Translations under genes and position numbers: made by a program
Source: Prevotellaceae bacterium UBA1726
Lineage (GTDB): Bacteria > Bacteroidota > Bacteroidia > Bacteroidales > Bacteroidaceae
NCBI GenBank assembly: GCA_002316005.1
Contig: DCIM01000059.1
Span: 317 to 21,657, forward strand
Length of the DNA stretch: 21,341 bases
Reading direction: 5' to 3'
Shown here: positions 1-7,935 of the stretch, one piece after another
Numbering within the stretch: position 1 is the stretch's first letter
How the letters are laid out: each line of letters opens with the position of its first letter
Notes under the pieces: generated by a model
The model's input: only the letters and a program-made list of their open reading frames with translations
Database searches by the model: none
What the model was told of the DNA's origin: nothing

Positions 1-1109
1 TCCTCATGGTTTGGCACACCTGCTTCAGCAAGACCGCTACCACTGAGCGAATAGTGCTCCTCTGGGTATTTTGTAGCATAGCCCTTAGTACCAGTGAGTT
101 TGTAGAGACGGTTGTAAGGCTGTGAGTCCATCACATTGTGCTGAATCTCAACCACCTTACCTTCTGCAGTACGCATGAGGGTAGTGGTGTGGTCGCCATT
201 ACGGAACTCCTTGCATGGCTCGCCTGTTACCTGCTCGACATATTCCTTACCGTGAACGCTCTTTGTGTCCATTGCCACAAGAGTGGTGAAACGATCGCCA
301 CGATGGATGTTGAGAGCCTGAGCCACAGGGCCGAGACCGTGGGTAGCATAGATGTCACCACGATTGTCGCGGTTGTAGATCATACGCCAACCGAGGTTTG
401 TTGGGTCGTCAGGGTTCTTCCAATAGTGCTTCCAGAAAGGATCGAGATTGTGGATATAAGCACCTTCTGCACGCAGAATCTCTCCGAATACACCTTGCTG
501 AGCCATATTCAGGGCGGTCATCTCATACCAGTCGTAGCAGCAGTTCTCGAGCATTTCGCAATGGAGACGCTTACTCTCGGCGAGGTTGATGAGTTCCCAG
601 CACTGCTCAAGGTTCATTGCAGCAGGTACCTCGATAGCAACATTCTTGCCATGCTCGAGAGCATATTTTGCTACAGGGAAATGGTGGTCCCAGTCGGTAG
701 CGATATAAACGAGGTCGATGTCCTCGCGCTCACAGAGTTCCTTGTAGCCATATTCGCCACTATACATTGCTGCAGGTGGGAGGTTACGGTCGCGCAGAAG
801 TTTCTGGCAGGCTTCTGCGTTCTTCTCGTAGTAGTCGCAGAGACCCTTGATTTCCACGCCATTGATGAATGAACAGCGTTCTACGGCACCAGGGCCGCGC
901 ATACCGAGACCAACGAAACCGATACGGACGCAGTCGAGTGCAGGACGGGTAAGTCCGATGGCAGTCTGCTGTCCAGCAGGCATCTTAGGAGTGTCAACAA
1001 CGATTTGTCCTTCGTTCCAATGCCAACGAGTGGATGGCGAGATGGACTGTGCCGAGCACAATGCAACCTGGCAGAGTGCAAGGAGGGAGATAAGAATAGT
1101 TTTTTTCAT
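1..1109 (-). CDS. GH109-type Gfo/Idh/MocA protein, 3' end cut by window edge
   Basis: The visible 369 codons start at the ATG at 1109 with a Sec signal peptide (MKKTILISLLALCQVALCSAQ). After a linker of about 40 residues comes a Rossmann dinucleotide-binding start, VRIGFVGLGMRG. Then follow DIDLVYIATDWDHH, EVPAAMNLEQCW, LENCCYDWYE, the ATHGLGP motif and a beta-sheet C-terminal domain. These are features of the secreted Gfo/Idh/MocA group to which GH109 (NAD-dependent alpha-N-acetylgalactosaminidase) belongs. The coding frame is still open at base 1, so the GGHGGMD motif expected near the C-terminus lies outside. It closely resembles the gene at 16823-18178. It follows the GH3 gene by 48 bases without a terminator and is probably cotranscribed with it. 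Family membership is firm; alpha-GalNAc activity is inferred, and a sugar oxidoreductase or epimerase role is possible. Confidence 0.85.
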   Translation of the reverse strand, partial: MKKTILISLLALCQVALCSAQSISPSTRWHWNEGQIVVDTPKMPAGQQTAIGLTRPALDCVRIGFVGLGMRGPGAVERCSFINGVEIKGLCDYYEKNAEACQKLLRDRNLPPAAMYSGEYGYKELCEREDIDLVYIATDWDHHFPVAKYALEHGKNVAIEVPAAMNLEQCWELINLAESKRLHCEMLENCCYDWYEMTALNMAQQGVFGEILRAEGAYIHNLDPFWKHYWKNPDDPTNLGWRMIYNRDNRGDIYATHGLGPVAQALNIHRGDRFTTLVAMDTKSVHGKEYVEQVTGEPCKEFRNGDHTTTLMRTAEGKVVEIQHNVMDSQPYNRLYKLTGTKGYATKYPEEHYSLSGSGLAEAGVPNHE

Positions 1110-1157
1110 AAGAGATGAATTTTCTTTTTCCCAGCGTAAAAACACTGGGAACTGTGA

Positions 1158-3752
1158 CTATTTTAGGGTGTAACTAATTTGCTTCAGGTCGGGGGCGGCG
1201 GAGCTGTTGCCGTAGGAGAGGGTGTAGTTGCCCGGAACGGCGCGCATGGTGTTCGACTGAGTGTCGAAATACTCAAGGCGCTCCTTAGTGATGTCGAAAG
1301 TGACATTCTTTGTTTCGCCCGGTTTGAGACTGATACGCTCAAAACCACGGAGAGCCTTACGAGGACCATCGGTGTCGGCCTCTGCCTTGACATACAACTG
1401 AACAACCTCATCGCCCTCGACAGCACCAGTGTTCTTTACAGGAACAACCAGTTTGTCGCCATTGAGCGAAGCCTCGCCAATCTCGAATGTGGTATAGCTG
1501 AGACCAAATCCGAATGGGAAGAGCGGTTCCTGCTGGAAATAGCGATAGGTGCGGTTCTTCATTGAATACTCCTTGAAGTCAGGCAACTGCGAGTCGTTCT
1601 TGTAGAATGTGACAGGGAGTTTTCCGCTTGGGTTGTAGTCGCCGAAGAGGACATCAGCCACAGCCTCGCCGCCCATCTCGCCACCATACCAAGCCTGGAG
1701 GATAGCATCGCAGTTTTCAGCCTCAGGTTCAAGGGCAATGGCACTACCGCTACAGTTGACAAAGACGATGCGCTTGCCCGCCTTGTGGAGGTCGGCAAGC
1801 AACTGACGCTGAGGTTTTGGCAGTTCGATAGAGGTACGGTCGCCACCACTGAAGCCCTCGTATTTGACCGTCATCTCCTCACCCTCGAGCGAAGGAGAGA
1901 GACCACCAACATAGACAACAGTCTCGATGTCGCCCAACTCGGCAATAGCAGTCTCGTTAGTAACGACCTTGCGAGTGAGGACATCGAACTTAAACTCTGC
2001 CTCACCGTCACCCTGGTAGAATTCAAGCACGACATCATATTTTTTGCCTTTTTCAAGGCGAACAGTCTTAGCGTCAGATTCAACAGAATGACGAGACCAG
2101 TTAGAGATTATTGTATCGCCATCAAGAATCAGGCGGTAACCATCATCGCCAGCCACAAACAGACTATAGTCGTTGGTTGCGGTAGGAACCAGTTGGCCCC
2201 TGAGACGGACAGACATACTATCACGATTAATGCCCGCAGCGATGGAAGGTTGCTGGTTGCAGTTGAAATAGAACTTGCTTGGGAAGTGGGAAGAAACCGC
2301 TGGTTTGCCCTCCATATCAGTATTGTTCCACATATCGGCCTCAAGACCAGATTTGCCGTCCTGAGTCTTAACGATGTCATAATGAGAAATCTCGGCGAAA
2401 CCATCGCCCACGAGTTTCAGACCATCAACGAAAACGACATTCTCCTTACCCGCCTTGTTGATGATACCATCAAGGATGGTAGTGGTGTGGCGAGGGAAAC
2501 CGTTGTAGTTGCCCCAAAGCATCACGGAGTCGTTGGCATTCTGTCCCATGACAGCAATCTTCTGGTCTTTCTTCAGAGGAAGTATATTGTTGCGGTTCTG
2601 GAGGAGAGTCATTGTCTCGTGAGCCATCTTCAGAGCCACCTGCTGTGATTCAGGAGTGTCGCAGTCGTCAGGACCGATATTGTTCCACTTAGAAGTCTTG
2701 TCGCGGTCGAAGTCGCCAAGAAGGATACGTCCGACGATGATGCGCTTCAGGCTCTCGTTGACCTTTGCCTCAGAAATCTGCCCCTTTTGAATAGCCTCAG
2801 GCAGCGAAGTGTAGGTGTCGCCACAGTTGACATCAGTACCAGCACCGATGCCACGAGCAGTAGCCTCAGATGGTGTCTTTACAGTGGCATGACGGCCCTG
2901 CATCCAGATGTCGTCGATAGCACCACAATCGGACACGATGATACCATCGAATCCCCATTCCTTACGGAGAATCTGCTCAAGGAGTCGGTTGTTGGAACAA
3001 CAAGGTTCACCGTCCCAACTCTGATAAGCGCACATCACCTCGCGTACATTAGCCTTCTGAACAAGAGTCTGGAAAGCAGGGAGATAAGTCTCGTAGAGAT
3101 CGCGAGGATCAACCTCGTCAACACTCATTGAGTGGCGCTCAGACTCAGGACCGCTATGGATGGCAAAATGCTTAGCACAAGCAAAAGCCTTGTAGATTTC
3201 AGGTTTGTCGTTGCTCACATCAGCAAGGTTCTTCTGTCCCTGAAGACCATTCACGACAGCAGTACCCATGATGGCAGTGAGGTAAGGGTCCTCACCGTAA
3301 GTCTCCTGACCACGACCCCAACGAGGATCGCGGAAGATGTTGATGTTTGGAGTCCAGAAAGACACACTGTGATAGAGGGCGTAGTTTTCTTCTTTCTGAG
3401 CCTCGTTATATTTCGCACGACCTTCGGTACTTGCGATAGAGAAGACATCGTAGAGAAGGTTGTTGTCGAACGAAGCCGCCATACCGATAGTCTGTGGGAA
3501 GACAGTTGCTATTCCGTTACGGGCAGTACCGTGAAGCGCCTCGTTCCACCACTGGAACCCCTTGACTCCCAGACTATCAACGCCTTTGGAATCGTTCATC
3601 ATCATCAGCGCTTTCTGTTCTATTGAAAGACGGCTGATAAGATCCTCAGCCCTTTCTTCAGGACTGAGATTTGGATTCTGGAACGGATACTCGTAGTGAT
3701 TGCACGAAGCAAGTCCGAGTATTAACAGAAACAAACAAATTAATTTCTTCAT
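1158..3752 (-). CDS. GH3 beta-glycosidase lipoprotein with inserted PA14 domain
   Basis: 864 residues. The signal peptide ends in a lipobox (LASC, Cys17), so a membrane-anchored lipoprotein is expected. The GH3 N-terminal barrel spans about 25-345, with RDPRWGRGQETYGEDP at 141-156, CAKHFAIHS with Lys194-His195, and the nucleophile Asp275 in IIVSDCGAID. The GH3 C-terminal domain (about 375-760) is interrupted by a PA14-like beta domain at about 490-600 (LFVAGDDGYRLILDGD). A fibronectin III-like domain fills about 765-860. This layout is typical of Bacteroidales beta-glucosidases and beta-xylosidases (Xyl3A/BglX-like). It lacks the KHFPGHG motif of GH3 beta-N-acetylglucosaminidases. The exact sugar cannot be read from sequence. 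It has its own promoter and is followed by the GH109-type gene. Confidence 0.93.
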   Translation of the reverse strand: MKKLICLFLLILGLASCNHYEYPFQNPNLSPEERAEDLISRLSIEQKALMMMNDSKGVDSLGVKGFQWWNEALHGTARNGIATVFPQTIGMAASFDNNLLYDVFSIASTEGRAKYNEAQKEENYALYHSVSFWTPNINIFRDPRWGRGQETYGEDPYLTAIMGTAVVNGLQGQKNLADVSNDKPEIYKAFACAKHFAIHSGPESERHSMSVDEVDPRDLYETYLPAFQTLVQKANVREVMCAYQSWDGEPCCSNNRLLEQILRKEWGFDGIIVSDCGAIDDIWMQGRHATVKTPSEATARGIGAGTDVNCGDTYTSLPEAIQKGQISEAKVNESLKRIIVGRILLGDFDRDKTSKWNNIGPDDCDTPESQQVALKMAHETMTLLQNRNNILPLKKDQKIAVMGQNANDSVMLWGNYNGFPRHTTTILDGIINKAGKENVVFVDGLKLVGDGFAEISHYDIVKTQDGKSGLEADMWNNTDMEGKPAVSSHFPSKFYFNCNQQPSIAAGINRDSMSVRLRGQLVPTATNDYSLFVAGDDGYRLILDGDTIISNWSRHSVESDAKTVRLEKGKKYDVVLEFYQGDGEAEFKFDVLTRKVVTNETAIAELGDIETVVYVGGLSPSLEGEEMTVKYEGFSGGDRTSIELPKPQRQLLADLHKAGKRIVFVNCSGSAIALEPEAENCDAILQAWYGGEMGGEAVADVLFGDYNPSGKLPVTFYKNDSQLPDFKEYSMKNRTYRYFQQEPLFPFGFGLSYTTFEIGEASLNGDKLVVPVKNTGAVEGDEVVQLYVKAEADTDGPRKALRGFERISLKPGETKNVTFDITKERLEYFDTQSNTMRAVPGNYTLSYGNSSAAPDLKQISYTLK

Positions 3753-3856
3753 ATTTTAGTTTTTGGTCTTTCCGAAATATAATCGTAATTGCTAATAAAT
3801 GTCGGTTGTTTGATTTAGTATTTGCAAAGATAATGAAATAATTCAGTATTTGAAAA

Positions 3857-3868
3857 TTACTATAGTAA
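3857..3868. repeat. 12-bp perfect palindrome at the GH3 transcription start
   Basis: TTACTATAGTAA is a perfect palindrome lying 5 bases beyond the -7 box of the putative minus-strand GH3 promoter, so it would cover the start of transcription. It may be an operator or part of an early-transcript structure. AT-rich DNA produces such palindromes by chance, so confidence is low. Confidence 0.3.
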
Positions 3869-3873
3869 AAATG

Positions 3874-3903
3874 CAAAGATAATCAGCAAAATCTACATTC
3901 AAA
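3874..3903 (-). promoter_or_regulatory. Putative Bacteroidetes promoter for GH3
   Basis: On the minus strand TTTG (complement of 3900-3903) is followed after 18 bases by TATCTTTG (complement of 3874-3881), matching the Bacteroides consensus TTTG / TAnnTTTG. It predicts a leader of about 115 bases before the ATG at 3752. A second TATCTTTG (complement of 3825-3832) lies closer to the gene but lacks a good upstream TTG. Confidence 0.55.
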
Positions 3904-3919
3904 TCGTAAAAAAGCCATA

Positions 3920-6199
3920 TTATAGTCTTGGGGGGCAGGAGGCATCGGCAGAAGCCCACGAAGGGCAAGGCTTGTCGGTCATTTCAAACTCCATGGTTCC
4001 ACCATTGGCAATATCCCCATGGCTGAGGTAGTTCTTCGCGTAAGGTTTTCCGTTGAGGCGAACACTCTTTATGTAGATATTCTTCTCCGAAGCCTCAGGA
4101 GCAAGAATGGTGAAAGTCTTGCCCGAACTCATGTTTATAGATGCTTTCCTGAACGAAGGACTTGCAATAATATAATAAGGTGAACCCGGACAGACAGGAT
4201 AGAATCCCAGTGCCGCAAAGACATACCAAGCCGACATCTGACCGGCATCATCATTGCCCGAAAGACCATTTGCACCGATATTGTATTCGGTCAGCATCAC
4301 CTTACGCACAATCTCCTGAGTACGCCAAGGCATACCCACATAATTGTAGAGGAATGCCACCTGATGACAAGGTTCGTTGCCATGCCAGTAGAGGTTCTGG
4401 TTGAACATGGAATCGAGTTTTTCAGTGAATCGTGCTTTTCCACCCATCGCCTCCATCAGTCCATAAACATCGTGAGGCACATACCAAGTATAGTGGGAAG
4501 GGTAGCCCTCAGTGATGAATGGGCAGAATTTGTGGGCGTTGTCCTCGTTGAGGAACGAACCGTCAGCATGACGGCCCTGAGCCCATCCAGTGCGAGGGTC
4601 AATGACATTCTTGTAGAACAGCGAACGGCGACGCAGTTCCTTCGCATCCTCCTTGTGACCTAATTCCTCGGCAAGCAATGACAAGACAAAGTCGTCATAG
4701 GCATATTCCATGGTGCGCGACACCTGTTCGCCCTTATGGAAAGCCTCCTTGACAGAATCCTCGAGCGGGATATAGCCGTATTTAAGGTAAGAGTCAAGGG
4801 CACGGCGTCCCTTTCCGTCCTTGTATTCATCGCAGGTGGCAGGTTGCTCGAAAGCGTTCTTTCGCAGAGCCTCGTATGCTTTCTCGATATCGAAATTGCG
4901 TATTCCCTTCATGTAGGCATCAGTGATGAGCGAAGCACAATGGTCGCCAATCATCTCCGATGTGTAACTGTTCCAGCAAGGGAAGATAGGCAACCATCCA
5001 CCTTGCTCGTATTTGTCGATGAGCGACTGAATCATCTCGCCCGACTGCTGAGGATAAAGAATGCTCAAGAGTGGATGTTCGGCACGATAGGTGTCCCACA
5101 TAGAGTAGTCATCGTAGTAAGTGCCTTGTGTGGTCCTTTTCTCGCGAGTAGTACTTGCAAATGCAGGATAACGGCCGTCCACATCATTCAGAGCGTGGGG
5201 TAGGAAAGAAGCGTGATAGAGCGAGGTGTAGAACTTCTCCTTTGCAATACTATCCGGTGTCTCCACCTCGATGGCGGCAAGTCGTTCAATCCATGTCTGC
5301 TTCAAGTCATCGCGAATGGCATTGAAGTCCCAATCAGGGTTTTCGGCACTCATATTCCGCTCGGCACCTTCAATGTCGCAGAACGAAGAAGACACCTTCA
5401 CGAGAATTTCCTCGCCTTTCGCCACATTGAACGACAGGTATGCTCCCATCTGTGCTTTGTCGCTCAGTGTTTTTATGTTAGCCTGAATAGTATCGCCGTT
5501 GAAGACACCATATCCGTTGATTTTCTTCTTTATCTCTATGTTGAAATATCCGTTGAATCCTGCATATTCGCCCCATCCTTGGTAGATGCGATGAACGGGG
5601 TTGACACCAGTGACACGGCCAGATACAGGGTCGATGGTCACTTCACCCACCATCTCGTCGCTGTTAGGCTGGATGATGAGATGCGCCTCACCAGCCTTGC
5701 GGAAGGTGAAACGGAAGATTCCAGTGCGCGAAGTACCAGTCATCTCCGCCTTCACATCATAGTCCTCCAACTCAGCAGAGTAGTAATAAGGAGTGGATAT
5801 CTCCTTGTCGTGGGAGAATTTGCTTGCTCTGTCCTCAGGAAGGTATTTCAGTTCGCCAGCAACAGGCATGATGGTCACAGAACCATAGTCCTGTGTGCAT
5901 CCTCCGACAATCCAATGGGAGTTGCGGAATCCCTGCAGTTTATGGCGCGAATAATAATAAGGAGCCACAGATTTCTTCTCTGTGTCTTCAGTCTGTGGTG
6001 TCCAGAAATTCATTCCGTTTGGTACAAGAACAGCAGGAATGGTCTGTCCGTGCTGGGCATCCACAGCACCGGGGCCATCTTCAATCTGTCCCGTACCAAT
6101 CATTGGGTCGACAAATGCAGTAAAATCGGCCTTTTTTGAGTGTGTAGAGCATCCTGCAAGTATGAGACTCGCAATTGTTAGTGTTAGAATGGCTTTCAT
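3920..6199 (-). CDS. GH92 exo-alpha-mannosidase, lipoprotein
   Basis: 759 residues, the normal GH92 length. The signal peptide ends in LAGC (Cys17), predicting a lipoprotein. GH92 landmarks run in order: DPMIGTG (31-37), DYGSVTIMP (104-112), YYDDYSMWDTYR (361-372), GGWLPIFPCWN (400-410), EYAYDDF (498-504), TEG with Glu564 as the likely general acid, HGNEPCHQ (606-613), and GNDDAGQMSAW with Asp650/Asp651 in the base/calcium region. GH92 enzymes are calcium-dependent inverting exo-alpha-mannosidases acting on N-glycans and fungal mannan; a few act on mannose phosphodiesters. Two usual motifs are altered: GFRNSHW where GFSHTH is common, and TEGYPSHYTWYVPHD where TEGN.WQY is common. The gene has its own promoter after the susD terminator. 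A run of six G lies just before the stop, so the last few residues depend on that count. Confidence 0.93.
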   Translation of the reverse strand: MKAILTLTIASLILAGCSTHSKKADFTAFVDPMIGTGQIEDGPGAVDAQHGQTIPAVLVPNGMNFWTPQTEDTEKKSVAPYYYSRHKLQGFRNSHWIVGGCTQDYGSVTIMPVAGELKYLPEDRASKFSHDKEISTPYYYSAELEDYDVKAEMTGTSRTGIFRFTFRKAGEAHLIIQPNSDEMVGEVTIDPVSGRVTGVNPVHRIYQGWGEYAGFNGYFNIEIKKKINGYGVFNGDTIQANIKTLSDKAQMGAYLSFNVAKGEEILVKVSSSFCDIEGAERNMSAENPDWDFNAIRDDLKQTWIERLAAIEVETPDSIAKEKFYTSLYHASFLPHALNDVDGRYPAFASTTREKRTTQGTYYDDYSMWDTYRAEHPLLSILYPQQSGEMIQSLIDKYEQGGWLPIFPCWNSYTSEMIGDHCASLITDAYMKGIRNFDIEKAYEALRKNAFEQPATCDEYKDGKGRRALDSYLKYGYIPLEDSVKEAFHKGEQVSRTMEYAYDDFVLSLLAEELGHKEDAKELRRRSLFYKNVIDPRTGWAQGRHADGSFLNEDNAHKFCPFITEGYPSHYTWYVPHDVYGLMEAMGGKARFTEKLDSMFNQNLYWHGNEPCHQVAFLYNYVGMPWRTQEIVRKVMLTEYNIGANGLSGNDDAGQMSAWYVFAALGFYPVCPGSPYYIIASPSFRKASINMSSGKTFTILAPEASEKNIYIKSVRLNGKPYAKNYLSHGDIANGGTMEFEMTDKPCPSWASADASCPPRL

Positions 6200-6220
6200 A
6201 TTGATAATTCTATGTCAATA

Positions 6221-6252
6221 CAAAGTTAATGCTTTTTCTCCGTTCTTGCAAA
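6221..6252 (-). promoter_or_regulatory. Putative Bacteroidetes promoter for GH92
   Basis: TTTG (complement of 6249-6252), then 20 bases, then TAACTTTG (complement of 6221-6228) on the minus strand. The leader to the ATG at 6199 would be only about 15-20 bases. The same TTTG-N20-TAACTTTG arrangement precedes the alkaline phosphatase gene. Confidence 0.65.
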
Positions 6253-6281
6253 TGAATTGCCTAATCTTTTTTCGATTTGAC

Positions 6282-6318
6282 AAAAAGAAAAGGCTGCAAC
6301 GAACATGTCGCTGCAGCC
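6282..6318 (-). terminator. Intrinsic terminator after susD
   Basis: Arms 6292-6302 and 6308-6318 pair over 11 positions with one mismatch around a 5-base loop. On the minus strand the hairpin is followed by TTTTCTTTTTG (complement of 6281-6291). It lies 40 bases after the susD stop and separates the susCD unit from GH92. Confidence 0.85.
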
Positions 6319-6358
6319 AAATCCTATTTATGAATAGCACCTAAGCGCTAAAAGCTTT

Positions 6359-7903
6359 TTAGTAACCAGGGTTCTGTGTGAGAGAAGGGTTACGCTGAAT
6401 CTCCTGAAGTGGCACAGGCCAGAGGAGGTCAGAATCCTTAACTGTAGCACCAGAAGCAGTCTTTGCACCAACGAGGTTTACGTAAGTTACATCGTCAGCA
6501 CCATTGATTACAGGGTACTTCTGTGTACGAACGATCATTTCCCAAATCTTGTACTCGAGAGGGAACTCCTTGATACGCTCTGTCCAGCAAGCCTCCTTGA
6601 ACTGATCGTCAGAAAGGCGGCTGAGCTCAGCCTCGTATTCAGAAGCAGCCTTGCCAGTCATATCAGCGCGAGCCATGATCTGTGCAAGATACTTAGCACC
6701 CTCTGCCTTACCAGCACACTCAGCATAGCTGAGGAGAACCTCTGTGTAACGGAAGATGTTCCAGTCCTTGTCGCCGATACCGTCAACGAGTGTTGACTCC
6801 TGGCAGTAGAACCAGTCACCGCGTGTCTCACCATCCCAAGTCCAAGTGAACTTGTTGCCCTTGCCGTCAACAGTGATATCCTTAACCTCAGTTGCGAAGA
6901 ACTGCTGGTTCTGGATACGAAGGTCGGTCTGTGGGTTGTAGATAGCGCAATAGTCCTCTGTTGGAGCGATAACGAGCTCGTAGATACCAAGACCACCAGC
7001 AACAGCAGCCATAGAACCAGAGAATGCGTTACCTGTACGGCGGTTCATTGTAGAGATAGAACGGTCGAACTCATAAGCGTAAACAGCCTCAGAAGTGTTG
7101 TCCTGTGTGCGGAGCTTGTTGATGTAAGAGTTTGCACCGAGGTCATCGTTCTGGAGAAGAGCGTATGCACCGCAGTCGATAACAGCCTTGAAGTACTTTG
7201 TAGCTTCGCTGTTCTTGCCCTGACGCATAAGAACCTCACCGAGAAGAGTCTGAGCAACAGGCTTTGTCACCTGCATGCCGTTATTGTGCATTGCACCTGC
7301 TGGAAGGTGGTTGATAGCCTCAGTGAGGTCAGCCTCGATCAGCTTGTAGATCTCTGCCTTGTCAACTCGTGGCTGGTTAGCATTCTCAAGACCCTCTGTT
7401 GGCTCTGTGTAAAGAGGTACATCGCCGAAAGTCTTAACGAGATAATAGTAGTTGAAAGCACGGAAGAACTGTGCCTGAGCAATAAGGTTATCTGCCTTTG
7501 TTGTGTTAACCTGACCAATACTTGCAATAGCAGTGTTGGCAACATTGATAGCACGGTAGCAAGATGTCCAGATACCAGAGCAGTAGTCGTTAGAAATAGT
7601 GTTGGTCTGCTGCTGACGAGTAAGTTCGCGAGTGTACTTCACAGCAAGCTCCTGTCCCTGATAAGAACTTGAATAGTAACCAGAGAGGAAGATATTGTAA
7701 GACTCTGTACCACCAGCATAAGCACCTGTGCTTGAATAGAATGTAGGAGCACCTGTACGATTGAGGTAGTTGACACGACCAATAGCATCAGCCTCAGTAC
7801 GGATAGTACCATCGTTGAATGATTGTGGCTCTTCCTGCAACCAATCGCTACAAGATGTCAATGCCATAGCAGCTGCTACGATATATAATGAAATCTTTTT
7901 CAT
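6359..7903 (-). CDS. susD: SusD/RagB-family glycan-binding lipoprotein
   Basis: 514 residues. The signal peptide ends in LTSC (Cys18), so the protein should be a surface lipoprotein. The early DNLIAQAQFFRAFNYYYLVKTFGD stretch (shown in part: AQAQFFRAFNYYYL) is the TPR-like helix found in nearly all SusD proteins. The C-terminus DLLWPVPLQEIQRNPSLTQNPGY (in part: NPSLTQNPGY) is the family signature. It forms the lid of the SusC transporter, captures glycan at the cell surface and helps deliver it. It lies 32 bases after susC in one operon and is closed by the terminator at 6282-6318. The symbol is generic; the glycan bound cannot be read from sequence. Confidence 0.95.
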   Translation of the reverse strand: MKKISLYIVAAAMALTSCSDWLQEEPQSFNDGTIRTEADAIGRVNYLNRTGAPTFYSSTGAYAGGTESYNIFLSGYYSSSYQGQELAVKYTRELTRQQQTNTISNDYCSGIWTSCYRAINVANTAIASIGQVNTTKADNLIAQAQFFRAFNYYYLVKTFGDVPLYTEPTEGLENANQPRVDKAEIYKLIEADLTEAINHLPAGAMHNNGMQVTKPVAQTLLGEVLMRQGKNSEATKYFKAVIDCGAYALLQNDDLGANSYINKLRTQDNTSEAVYAYEFDRSISTMNRRTGNAFSGSMAAVAGGLGIYELVIAPTEDYCAIYNPQTDLRIQNQQFFATEVKDITVDGKGNKFTWTWDGETRGDWFYCQESTLVDGIGDKDWNIFRYTEVLLSYAECAGKAEGAKYLAQIMARADMTGKAASEYEAELSRLSDDQFKEACWTERIKEFPLEYKIWEMIVRTQKYPVINGADDVTYVNLVGAKTASGATVKDSDLLWPVPLQEIQRNPSLTQNPGY

Positions 7904-7935
7904 AGTGATTTTCGATTTTAATTGTTTGGAAATGA

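Noticed and set aside
138..872. Open frame of 244 codons on the plus strand
   Set aside because: It lies opposite the GH109-type gene, whose motifs are clear; no recognisable domain and no promoter.
1129..1150. Hairpin TCCCAG / CTGGGA between GH3 and the GH109-type gene
   Set aside because: On the minus strand it is followed by A, not T, so it is not an intrinsic terminator; at most an intercistronic stem.
1785..2648. Open frame of 287 codons on the plus strand
   Set aside because: It lies opposite GH3; its length comes from the codon bias of that gene and it shows no family signature.
5213..6139. Open frame of 308 codons on the plus strand
   Set aside because: It lies opposite GH92 and has no coherent domain pattern.
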